Origin: Ornithinibacillus caprae
GTDB taxonomy: Bacteria > Bacillota > Bacilli > Bacillales > Amphibacillaceae
DNA: 64,000 nucleotides
Direction: 5' to 3'
NCBI RefSeq assembly: GCF_009728145.1
Contig: NZ_WOCA01000006.1
Span: forward strand, 62,001 to 126,000
The notes below the pieces were generated by a model. It did no database searches, was not told the origin of the DNA, and was given only the letters and a program-made list of their open reading frames with translations. The translations under genes were made by a program, and so were the position numbers. Positions 1 through 7,232 of this stretch are shown here, in pieces (position 1 is the stretch's first letter; each line of letters opens with the position of its first letter).

Positions 1-271
1 TTTTGAAATGCATGCAACAGACATTCTTCTTCCTCATAGAACTTTACGAGCCAAATCGAATACACCAATAACAGTCGCACCGTACGAAGACATTCCTCAT
101 CAAAAAATTAAACTCCGAGAGCCTCGACTAGATGATCCACCAATATTAATTTCATTACCATTACTTATGAGGAATTTCCTAAACAGAACTAAAACATAGC
201 AATCCATAAGAAATTTAGCAGCTTTCTGCATGCTAGAATGAAACCATTCAGTTTTAAGGAGGAATAGTACT
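1..271. other. No gene recognised; window edge
   Basis: Short open frames exist on both strands here, but none has a recognisable product or a convincing ribosome binding site. The only clear signal is the AAGGAGG-type site at about 256-263, which serves the gene starting at 272. Confidence 0.5.
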
Positions 272-634
272 ATGTCAAAAAATCTGGAATTTTTCCAAAA
301 GGTTAATGAATCATTTATGAAAGGAGATGTTGATTTTCTCATTGAAAATATTGCTCCGAATATTGAATGGTATATGGTAGGTGAGCAAACGATCGTGGGC
401 AAAGAAAACGTGAGGGAAATGTTAGAACCAATGAGAGGGGTAGTAGCAGAAGGATATGAAACGAAAAAAATTATTACCCATGGTGATACAGCAGCAATAG
501 AAGGAACCATGAAAATGCCTGATGAAAATGGAGAAATAAAATCATATGCTTTTTGTGATATTTATAAGTTAGATAAGTTTAAAGGCGGTAAAATCAAGGA
601 AATGACTGCTTTTGTCATAGAAGATAATAGGTAA
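272..634 (+). CDS. NTF2-like / SnoaL-like small protein
   Basis: This 120-residue protein has the length and pattern of the NTF2-like (SnoaL/YesE) superfamily, a small alpha+beta cone fold. It starts with a helix ending in 'NESFMKGDVDFLIENIAPNI', followed by 'EWYMVGEQTIVGKENV', which is the usual helix-then-strand layout. Members are ligand-binding proteins or small isomerases and hydrolases, and no substrate can be read from sequence. A strong AAGGAGG site precedes the ATG. The next gene (RibD/DHFR-like) follows after 13 bases, so the two are probably co-transcribed. Fold assignment is fairly secure; function is unknown. Confidence 0.75.
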   Translation: MSKNLEFFQKVNESFMKGDVDFLIENIAPNIEWYMVGEQTIVGKENVREMLEPMRGVVAEGYETKKIITHGDTAAIEGTMKMPDENGEIKSYAFCDIYKLDKFKGGKIKEMTAFVIEDNR

Positions 635-647
635 GCGGAGGTTTATA

Positions 648-1268
648 ATGGGAGTTGTTACATTTGATATATCGATATCATTGGATGGATATGTTGCAGG
701 ACCAAATGATGGGCCAAAGGTTCCACTTGGTGAAAATGGAGAAAGAATTCACCAATGGATATATGAATTAGCAAGCTGGCGGGAACAACATGGCCTTGCA
801 GGTGGAAAAGCAAATAGTGATTCAGATGTTATTGGAGAATCTTCAGAGAATGTTGGTGCCATTGTGATGGGGAGAAGAATGTATAATAATGGGGAAAGGT
901 ACTGGGGAGATAACCCGCCTTTTTATAAGCCTGTATATGTTCTAACGCATGAACCAAAAGAAAAGATTGTTAAAGAAGGTGGAACTACCTTTTACTTTAG
1001 TAGCGAAGGAATTGAAAGCGCTCTAAATCAAGCAAAAAGAGATGCTGGATCTAAGGATGTTTCCATTGCTGGTGGAGCGAATGTTATTCAACAGTATATA
1101 AAAGCAGGATTAATTGATGAATTTCAGGTCCATATCGTACCTGTCCTGTTAGGGGATGGTATTCGTTTGTTTGATTTTATAGGGTCAAAACAGATTGAAT
1201 TGGAAAAAACTAGAGTAATTGACTCCCCTTCCGTGACACATCTAAAGTATCGGATTATAAAGAAATAA
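648..1268 (+). CDS. Dihydrofolate reductase family protein (RibD C-terminal domain)
   Basis: The 206-residue protein begins 'VTFDISISLDGYVAGPNDGP' and contains 'GAIVMGRRMYNNGERYWG' and 'SIAGGANVIQQYIKAGLIDEF', hallmarks of the RibD_C/DHFR-like family that binds NADPH. Such stand-alone proteins (YwjB/YyaP-like) occur in many Bacillaceae, and their substrates are mostly unknown. A GGAGG site lies before the ATG and the gene sits 13 bases behind the NTF2-like gene. It is neither the true folate DHFR nor riboflavin RibD, because no deaminase domain is present. The family call is secure; the reaction is not. Confidence 0.85.
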   Translation: MGVVTFDISISLDGYVAGPNDGPKVPLGENGERIHQWIYELASWREQHGLAGGKANSDSDVIGESSENVGAIVMGRRMYNNGERYWGDNPPFYKPVYVLTHEPKEKIVKEGGTTFYFSSEGIESALNQAKRDAGSKDVSIAGGANVIQQYIKAGLIDEFQVHIVPVLLGDGIRLFDFIGSKQIELEKTRVIDSPSVTHLKYRIIKK

Positions 1269-1385
1269 TTTTAGAGTTAATGTGCTATAAGTAAATAATA
1301 GAATAAGGCGGTGTATAACATGATTGTAGAGATCTATCCTTATTTAGTTTTAAATGGTAATGGTCAGGAAGCAATAAATTTTTAT

Positions 1386-2834
1386 CTGAAACAGGTGAGA
1401 AAACCCCTCATCTTCAAGGAATGAGAAGGGCGTTAGCCCAAATGAGTAAGTGGGGATGAATCGCCTTCGGACAAGGAATGGGTGTTTCCATCTCACAGTC
1501 CGACATCCAAATAACAAAACAAACGTTCGCATCTTCTGATCCTTTTTGGTACAATTGGATAGAGGGGGTGAAAATCAATGAAAGTGAAACATGCGTACAA
1601 ATTTCGAATCTATCCAAACCAAAAACAAACTGTCTTAATCAATAAAACAATTGGATGTTCTCGTTTTGTCTACAACTATTTCGTAGGTAAGCAAAAAGTC
1701 AAAGATGCCTATTGGGATATCGTGAACGAAATGGTACAAAACGGTCAATTACCTCAGAACAATTGGATAGGTGAATTTTTCAATAAAAACCAATCCATTA
1801 AAGCTGTTCGTGAGTTAAAGGAACACTACCCATTCTTGAAAGAAGTAGATAGCATTGCTCTACAGAAATCAGTTGAAATGGCGAATGATTCCTATACACG
1901 ATACTACAAGAAGCAGAATCGTAAACCGCGTTTTAAATCCAAGAAGAACCCTATTCAATCGTACACAACCAAATATGTAAATGGGAATATCTCTGTTTTG
2001 GATAACCATATTAAACTACCAAAGCTAGGTCTTGTACGTTTTGCTAAAAGTCGTGAAGTAGAAGGTCGGATCATGAATGCAACCATTAGACGTACCCCTT
2101 CGGGTAAATATCACATTTCAATTTTGGCTGAAACCGAAGTTGAACCACTTAGGAAGACAGATTCATCTGTGGGGATCGATGTAGGGTTAAAAGACTTTGC
2201 TACTCTTTCAGATGGAACAGTCTATTCAAACCCTAAATTTTTTCGAACACTAGAAAAAAAATTAGCAAAAGCTCAACGCGTACTATCAAGGAGAAAAATT
2301 TGTTCTTCTAATTGGCATAAACAAAAAATAAAAGTCGCTCGTATCCATGAGAAAATCGCCAATTCTAGAAAAGATATGTTGGACAAAATCTCTACCGAGA
2401 TTGTCAAAAACCACGACGTCATCGGAATAGAAGATTTGTCAGTAAAAAACATGTTAAAAAACCATAATCTTGCAAAAGAAATTAGTGAGGTATCCTGGTC
2501 ACAATTCAGAACGATGCTAGAATATAAAGCAAGATGGTACGGAAAACAAGTCGTTACCGTAGCCAAAAACTTTGCTTCAAGTCAGATATGTTCCAATTGT
2601 GGACATAAGCACAAAGACGTTAAAAATCTTGCTTTGCGTGAATGGACTTGTCCAGCGTGCAACAGTTATCACCAAAGAGATATTAACGCAAGTATCAATC
2701 TTCGTAATGAAGCATTACGATTAACCGCAGGGACTGCGGGGATAGCCTAATCCATATCTGACCTATAGGTTAGTGTTATTAGGAATCCCCCACTTCAATC
2801 GAACCGTAAGGTCGATAAGTGGTGGGTAGTTCAA
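1386..2834 (+). mobile_element. IS200/IS605-superfamily element, IS1341 type (tnpB only)
   Basis: The boundaries come from the reading frame of the interrupted VOC gene. The left end follows TTTAT at 1381-1385, and the right end finishes with TCAA at 2831-2834. The element is 1,449 bp, has no target duplication and no terminal inverted repeats, as expected for single-strand HUH-type transposition. Subterminal hairpins are visible at the left (GGGC-gtta-GCCC, about 1428-1440) and right (about 2786-2826). There is no tnpA, so movement would need a TnpA supplied from elsewhere. TTTAT is a known type of TAM for Bacillaceae TnpB proteins. Confidence 0.88.
1578..2750 (+). CDS. tnpB: RNA-guided endonuclease TnpB
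   Basis: This 390-residue TnpB has an N-terminal OrfB/helix-turn-helix region, then a RuvC-like nuclease split by inserts. The three catalytic acidic residues are all present: D201 in '[10 protein letters not shown]', E285 in '[11 protein letters not shown]' and D368 in '[11 protein letters not shown]'. A four-cysteine zinc ribbon lies before the last one ('CSNCGHKH' and 'CPACNSYH'). The gene is therefore probably intact. TnpB proteins cut DNA next to a TAM under direction of an omega RNA made from the element's right end, which helps the element persist after excision. The ATG has a GAGGGGGTG site. It is the only gene in the element. Confidence 0.93.
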   Translation: MKVKHAYKFRIYPNQKQTVLINKTIGCSRFVYNYFVGKQKVKDAYWDIVNEMVQNGQLPQNNWIGEFFNKNQSIKAVRELKEHYPFLKEVDSIALQKSVEMANDSYTRYYKKQNRKPRFKSKKNPIQSYTTKYVNGNISVLDNHIKLPKLGLVRFAKSREVEGRIMNATIRRTPSGKYHISILAETEVEPLRKTDSSVGIDVGLKDFATLSDGTVYSNPKFFRTLEKKLAKAQRVLSRRKICSSNWHKQKIKVARIHEKIANSRKDMLDKISTEIVKNHDVIGIEDLSVKNMLKNHNLAKEISEVSWSQFRTMLEYKARWYGKQVVTVAKNFASSQICSNCGHKHKDVKNLALREWTCPACNSYHQRDINASINLRNEALRLTAGTAGIA

Positions 2835-2854
2835 GAGAATGCAATAGATGCAAA
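2700..2854 (+). ncRNA. Predicted omega RNA (reRNA) of the TnpB element with guide
   Basis: In known IS200/IS605 systems the omega RNA covers the 3' end of tnpB plus the right end, and the guide is the flanking DNA just past the element. Here the right end folds into a stem around 2786-2826 (CCCCCACTT...AAGTGGTGGG) and ends at TCAA (2834). The guide would begin at 2835, inside the VOC gene. The 5' limit shown is approximate and cannot be read from sequence. Confidence 0.6.
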
Positions 2855-3215
2855 AGTATTAAGTGTTCAGACATTTGCTGATATGCCAGAAAACCCCGAA
2901 ATGCCACTTCCTGACGAGGCGAAGGAACGGGTATTAAATGCGCATTTAAAAGTTGGAAATACAAACTTAATGATCTCAGATACACTCCCGGGTCAACCGT
3001 ATCAACTAGGATCTCAAACCACGATAGCAATCATGATTGATAACATAGAGAAAACTAAAGAAGTGTTTAACAAGTTAGCAGAATCAGGCAAGGTACAAAT
3101 GCCATTACAAGAAACTTTTTGGAGCCCGTCATATGGTCAGGTAACAGATAAATTTGGTATCGAATGGCAGGTTTCAACCGTACAGTAAACTACTGGATAT
3201 TAATAAAATAAATTA

Positions 3216-3256
3216 AAAGGAGCTTTGGATATCTATTCAATATTCAGAGCTCCTTT
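3216..3256 (+). terminator. Hairpin behind the VOC gene
   Basis: AAAGGAGCT at 3216-3224 pairs with AGCTCCTTT at 3248-3256. The T-run after it is short, so termination may be weak. Confidence 0.5.
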
Positions 3257-3285
3257 ATCACCGCTATGGGGGTACATAATAAACG

Positions 3286-3864
3286 ATGGAGTATAAATTT
3301 AGTTCTATTCCAACACTACATACACAAAATTACACATTACGAGGTATGACTATTGAGGATGCAGAAGGTATGTTCATTTTTATGAGAGATAAAGAGACAA
3401 TGAAGTATATCACACCAAATCCTGTTCAAACCGAGAATGACTTGCAACGAAATATCCAATCATACCTGGAAAAATTTAATGAGCAAAAAGAAATTCCTTG
3501 GGTAATCCTTAACAAGGAAAATGGAGAATTGATTGGTCAATTCCGACTACATAAGCTACATATGTGGCATAAAAAGGCCGAAATGGGTGTGGTGATTCGT
3601 AGCGATTACCAGAACAAAGGTGTTATGACAGAGATCCTAGAAAAGGTACTTGAATTTGGATTTGGGTCATTAGGATTAAACCGAATTGTGGGAGATATTT
3701 TTGCTGATAATATCGGTTCAAGAAAACTTTTAGAAAGGTTTGGGTTTATAAAAGAAGGAGTATTAAGGCAGACAGACTTTGATGGAGAAGTATTTCATGA
3801 CACGGTTGTTTATTCCATGCTAAGAACAGAATACGATAATTTAAGAAAAAACATTAGAGGCTAA
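3286..3864 (+). CDS. GNAT N-acetyltransferase, RimJ/RimL type
   Basis: The 192-residue protein has the Acetyltransf_3 (RimL-like) layout: an N-terminal 'TLRGMTIEDAEGMFIFMRDKE', a central strand 'GELIGQFRLHKL', the acetyl-CoA binding stretch 'EMGVVIRSDYQNKGVMTEI' with the Q-x-x-G-x-x/T pattern, and 'ADNIGSRKLLERFGFIKEG' near the end. Relatives acetylate protein N-termini or small amines, and the substrate here is unknown. It is a single gene with its own terminator immediately downstream and no operon partner. The family call is secure. Confidence 0.88.
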   Translation: MEYKFSSIPTLHTQNYTLRGMTIEDAEGMFIFMRDKETMKYITPNPVQTENDLQRNIQSYLEKFNEQKEIPWVILNKENGELIGQFRLHKLHMWHKKAEMGVVIRSDYQNKGVMTEILEKVLEFGFGSLGLNRIVGDIFADNIGSRKLLERFGFIKEGVLRQTDFDGEVFHDTVVYSMLRTEYDNLRKNIRG

Positions 3865-3889
3865 TTCTTTTAGGAGTTAGCTTTTTTTA
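3860..3889 (+). terminator. Rho-independent terminator of the GNAT gene
   Basis: GGCTAATTC pairs with GAGTTAGCT, followed by seven T residues; it overlaps the stop codon. Confidence 0.85.
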
Positions 3890-3947
3890 TAGCAAATTAA
3901 TTATGGTAAAATGAATATATAATTCTGAAAATAATAGAGGTGTATAT

Positions 3948-4874
3948 ATGAAACTAGTTAGCTATAAATTGAAACAAAAGCCGAGTACATTACGAGTTGG
4001 GTTTGTCATGGATGATAAAATTATTGATGTCCAAGAAGCATTTCTGCAGTTACCAGGGCATTCAACTGAAATGGAATATATGCTACCTTCTGAGCCGAAT
4101 GCGTTTTATAAAATAGGGATACCTGCAATTGAAAAAGCAAAAAAAGCTTATACATATGTCATGGAAAATCAAGTAGAAGAGATTTCATTTCATCGGGATG
4201 AAGTGTATGTAGCTACACCTATTCCAGAACCATCGAAAATTATTTGTGTAGGGAAAAACTATGCTGAGCATGCAGCTGAAATGAAAAGTGAGGTGCCAGA
4301 CTATCCAGTACTATTTGCTAAGTTTGCTAATGCTTTAGTAGGACCTGAGGATCAGATTGTGAAAAATTCTAAAACAAATAAGCTCGATTACGAAGTGGAG
4401 CTTACGGTGATCATCGGAAAAGAAGCGTCTAATGTTACTCAAGAAGATGCTTTGAATTATGTTGCTGGCTATACAATTGGCAATGATGGATCAGCTCGGG
4501 ATTTACAAAAACGTACTCCACAATGGTTACAGGGGAAATCCCTGGATAATAGTACCCCAGTTGGTCCTTGGATCGTAACGGCAGATGAGGTTGGTGATCC
4601 AAGTAATTTAGATATTCATTCTCGTGTAAATGGGGAGTTACGTCAATCCTCCAACACAAGTAAGCTTATTTTCGATATCCCATATTTGATTTCATTTATT
4701 TCTAGTTTGATGACATTAAAACCAGGAGATATGATATTAACTGGGACTCCAGATGGTGTTGGATTTGCATTGAATCCTCCTCAGTTTTTAAAGGGTGGGG
4801 ATAAAGTACAACTAGAGATTGAAAAAATTGGCCGTATGGAGAATGAAGTCATAGAAGGAGAATTTCATTATTAG
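3948..4874 (+). CDS. Fumarylacetoacetate hydrolase family protein
   Basis: At 308 residues this matches the FAH family with a short N-terminal extension. The signature 'IICVGKNYAEHAAEMKSE' opens the catalytic domain (from about residue 98), and the metal ligands of the E-x-E...D type are visible as E149 and E151 ('DYEVELTVIIGKE') and D180 ('GNDGSARDLQ'). 'MILTGTPDGVGFALNPP' closes the active site. Relatives are acylpyruvate hydrolases, oxaloacetate decarboxylases or homoprotocatechuate isomerases, all cleaving or isomerising 2-keto acids with Mg or Mn. No catabolic neighbours narrow the substrate. An AGAGGTG site precedes the ATG. Confidence 0.87.
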   Translation: MKLVSYKLKQKPSTLRVGFVMDDKIIDVQEAFLQLPGHSTEMEYMLPSEPNAFYKIGIPAIEKAKKAYTYVMENQVEEISFHRDEVYVATPIPEPSKIICVGKNYAEHAAEMKSEVPDYPVLFAKFANALVGPEDQIVKNSKTNKLDYEVELTVIIGKEASNVTQEDALNYVAGYTIGNDGSARDLQKRTPQWLQGKSLDNSTPVGPWIVTADEVGDPSNLDIHSRVNGELRQSSNTSKLIFDIPYLISFISSLMTLKPGDMILTGTPDGVGFALNPPQFLKGGDKVQLEIEKIGRMENEVIEGEFHY

Positions 4875-4965
4875 GTTATATATGCATATAATGAATAAAT
4901 GAAGAATTGATTCATTTTTCTAAATCTATACTCTGATTGGGTGAAACAAAGGGGAGATTCTTATT

Positions 4966-5178
4966 ATGAGTGAAAAGGCGCAGATTAAAGTAAATGATAA
5001 TGGTTCATTACGTGTAACAGGCGATGTGGAGCTTGTAGATAAAGAAGGCAATGTGTTTGAGACGAAAAAGAGCTTTTCGCTATGCCGTTGTGGGCAATCA
5101 TCAAACAAACCGTTTTGTGATGGTACGCATAGAAAGATTGGTTTTGAGAGTGCACCAAGAGCAGTAAAAAAACCGTAG
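4966..5178 (+). CDS. CDGSH iron-sulfur domain protein
   Basis: This 70-residue protein carries one CDGSH motif that ligates a 2Fe-2S cluster by three cysteines and one histidine: C40 and C42 ('CRCG'), C51 and H55 ('PFCDGTH'). There is no membrane anchor, unlike mitochondrial mitoNEET, so it is a small soluble bacterial form. Related proteins act in redox sensing or cluster transfer, but the bacterial role is not settled. A GGGGAG site lies before the ATG. The stop codon is inside the stem of a terminator shared with the convergent anti-sigma gene. Confidence 0.92.
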   Translation: MSEKAQIKVNDNGSLRVTGDVELVDKEGNVFETKKSFSLCRCGQSSNKPFCDGTHRKIGFESAPRAVKKP

Positions 5179-5198
5179 CCCATAATGTAGGGCTACGG
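5173..5198. terminator. Bidirectional terminator between convergent genes
   Basis: CCGTAGCCC (5173-5181) pairs with GGGCTACGG (5190-5198). The A-run on its left gives a strong U-tract for minus-strand transcripts. Confidence 0.85.
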
Positions 5199-5201
5199 AT
5201 A

Positions 5202-6377
5202 TTATTGCATTGGTAACCATGCGACTTTCCAAACATCCAGTTTGTGATCTTTGATTAACCTAAAAGCTTTTTTATCAGGAGTATCTAAATCGAACTGAAT
5301 GATTGCCTCATCCTGAGATACATATACCTCCTCAAAGACATCTACCTCTAAAAGCTTTTGATACAGCATTTTCTCATTTTCTTTCACTGTATCATCTCTT
5401 TCAAAAAATGGATCATTGAAATATTTATCCGAATTAGGTGTACCATACATATCACCTTGAATATATAAGGAATACAATACTTCTTCATCATCCTGATTTT
5501 GTGCATAGTAATGCATCTTAAATAAATCAATTGGATTTAAATTACGTAGCTCTCTGTCATCAAGTGAGCTTTTATACTGTTCATATACAGCTAGTAATTC
5601 CTTTGAAAGCTCAATAGTTGTTTCATAGGTGTTTGATACTCTTTCAAACACCTCAAGATACACTGTTGAACCATTTGGAGAATAGGTATATTCCATGCCT
5701 ACTACATCAAGTAAATATTCTTGATTAGAGTTTTCTAGTGATTGTTGGTCACTAATACTATATTCCGACCGAATAAATTCTTCGTTTTTTAGATAAAACA
5801 ATATATCGTCCACAACGTCTTCTGAAGCTAATGGAATGTTTGGGATGGTGTTTTCGTGAGGGGAAAACCTCAGTTGGTCTCCTTCGAACGCAAAGTCGCC
5901 AAATAGCTCCATATTTCCGTTAAACTTAACAGTAGTTTTCTCACCTTGGCGATTAACATCCACTACTTCCATTGTCCCATAGTAGTCCCCGACTCTTACT
6001 GATTCTGGAACAAATCGCGCATTTACAGATCCCCTTATCTCCATATCGGAATCGCTAGTAGAATCTTCCATGGAAATCTCTGCTTCTTGCTCGGATTGAC
6101 TCTCATCTACACCGGCCATATCATGCTGTTCAGCAGATTCGTCACTAGAGCCGATAAACATATTAGGTTGATTGTTAACGGATATAACAATAATTAAGAT
6201 CAAGGCTGCTAAAACGACTCCAGTTAACATTTTCGGATAAAAGGGAAATACTTTAGCTGGCTGTTTATGTTCCGTTCGTTTGATTTTTTCTAAAACTGCC
6301 TGTTTATCATGGTCGGTAAAAGACGTTGGGATATTATCTTCATAATTAGTCTTCAGGTCTTTTAACTGCTTATCCAT
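5202..6377 (-). CDS. Putative membrane anti-sigma factor for the adjacent ECF sigma
   Basis: The protein (391 residues from the ATG at 6377) has a basic, helical cytosolic N-terminus of about 45 residues, one transmembrane segment ('MLTGVVLAALILIIVISV') and a large extracellular part of about 320 residues rich in acidic residues. The ATG overlaps the sigma gene's stop (ATGGATAA) and has an AGAGGTGG site, so I prefer it to the GTG 12 bases upstream. Topology and position behind an ECF sigma gene make it the likely membrane regulator. No catalytic or binding motif is visible in the outer domain, and I do not recognise its family. Confidence 0.7.
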   Translation of the reverse strand: MDKQLKDLKTNYEDNIPTSFTDHDKQAVLEKIKRTEHKQPAKVFPFYPKMLTGVVLAALILIIVISVNNQPNMFIGSSDESAEQHDMAGVDESQSEQEAEISMEDSTSDSDMEIRGSVNARFVPESVRVGDYYGTMEVVDVNRQGEKTTVKFNGNMELFGDFAFEGDQLRFSPHENTIPNIPLASEDVVDDILFYLKNEEFIRSEYSISDQQSLENSNQEYLLDVVGMEYTYSPNGSTVYLEVFERVSNTYETTIELSKELLAVYEQYKSSLDDRELRNLNPIDLFKMHYYAQNQDDEEVLYSLYIQGDMYGTPNSDKYFNDPFFERDDTVKENEKMLYQKLLEVDVFEEVYVSQDEAIIQFDLDTPDKKAFRLIKDHKLDVWKVAWLPMQ

Positions 6378-6957
6378 GGCTTGCACCACCTCTTTCCTGC
6401 GATAAGCATTCCTTCAATTTATCACGTCCACGAGCAAGTCGGGTTCTGACGGTAGCTTCCTTCATACCTAAAACTTGACCGATTTCCTTCGTTGATAATT
6501 CTTTAAAATAAAACAAGGTAATAACTTCCCTGTATTTGATTGGTAAATCCATTACTTGATTCAATAGTTGATTCGACTCCGTTTGATTCATGTAATATTC
6601 TTCTGGAGTCTCATTAGTGTTCTCCGAGGAATGAGCGGCGTGTGTTAGTTTTTCTTTCAGGCGCTTATTACGTGCATGCCAGCTCCGTAGATAATCCTTA
6701 CATTTATTGATTGCGATGGAATATATCCAGCTTTTAAGTGAAGATTTCCCTTGAAACATATTTAATTTTTGATAAATCGTAACAAAGACTTCCTGTGTTA
6801 CGTCATCTGTATCTGCTGTATTTTTCATGTAAGTGTATACTAATCGTTTGATTTCATCACCATACGTGTCCATGATCATCTCAATTGCTCTTGTGTTATC
6901 CTGTTGTAGTATTTCATCTTCATCGTATGTTGGATGGAAAGCTTTCGAGTGGCCCAC
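6370..6957 (-). CDS. ECF-type RNA polymerase sigma factor
   Basis: The 195-residue protein has sigma region 2 ('NTADTDDVTQEVFVTIYQKL', 'SSLKSWIYSIAINKCKDYLR') and region 4 ('PIKYREVITLFYFKELST' then 'KEIGQVLGMKEATVRTRLAR'), with no region 1 or 3, which is the ECF layout. The start is GTG with an AGGAGG site. It overlaps the following anti-sigma gene by 8 bases. A TGAAAC-N17-CGTC sequence lies 35-61 bases upstream on the same strand and fits self-activation. The subgroup (sigma-W/V/M-like) cannot be settled by eye. Confidence 0.93.
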   Translation of the reverse strand: MGHSKAFHPTYDEDEILQQDNTRAIEMIMDTYGDEIKRLVYTYMKNTADTDDVTQEVFVTIYQKLNMFQGKSSLKSWIYSIAINKCKDYLRSWHARNKRLKEKLTHAAHSSENTNETPEEYYMNQTESNQLLNQVMDLPIKYREVITLFYFKELSTKEIGQVLGMKEATVRTRLARGRDKLKECLSQERGGASHG

Positions 6958-6991
6958 TCTTTTTCCTCCTAACGTAAAAGCTCATTTATAA

Positions 6992-7018
6992 GACGTAGTG
7001 TTTTGAAAAGATGTTTCA
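6992..7018 (-). promoter_or_regulatory. ECF-type autoregulatory promoter
   Basis: Read on the minus strand, TGAAAC (7018-7013) is followed by 17 bases and then CGTC (6995-6992). This matches the -35/-10 form used by Bacillus ECF sigma factors, and it points at the ECF sigma gene starting at 6957. Confidence 0.75.
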
Positions 7019-7232
7019 ATCCTGGTGACTGTGTTTTTTTCATTTTAGCATGATTTAGGTGAAAAAGATGCTTATTTTCAAAAAGGATGTGGTGAGGATT
7101 GCTAGGTGGGCAAATGGCCAAACAAACTATGTAGATGTAGACCTCATTGACTAACACCAAATCGAATTATATACTAGATTTAATAATAATTTCAGAAAAT
7201 TAAAATAAATATAACCAATGAGGAGTGTTTCC

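Larger units (their letters stand above)
1320..3188 (+). pseudogene. VOC (PhnB-like) gene interrupted by an IS1341-type element
   Basis: The first 22 codons (1320-1385, 'MIVEIYPYLVLNGNGQEAI' then N-F-Y) match the N-terminus of PhnB-like vicinal-oxygen-chelate proteins. The reading frame resumes at 2835 (E-N-A-I-D-A-K-V) and runs to the stop at 3186-3188. Joining 1385 to 2835 gives an uninterrupted 139-codon protein with the family motifs 'NAHLKVGNTNLMISD' and 'WSPSYGQVTDKFGIEWQV'. No codon is lost or gained at the junction. The present gene is broken, although a downstream fragment starting at ATG 2883 could in principle be translated. PhnB-like VOC proteins are metal-dependent or binding proteins of unclear role. 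Confidence 0.9.

Noticed and set aside
100-510. Open frame of 136 codons on the minus strand over the NTF2-like gene
   Set aside because: It lies antisense to a well-supported gene, has no ribosome site and matches no family pattern.
1350-1617. Minus-strand open frames in the left end of the TnpB element
   Set aside because: They cross the element boundary and the tnpB start, with no start signal. The region is better explained as the structured left end.
2883-3188. Complete small VOC gene starting at ATG 2883
   Set aside because: It lacks the first beta strand and helix of the VOC fold, which are found at 1320-1385. It is the tail of the interrupted gene.
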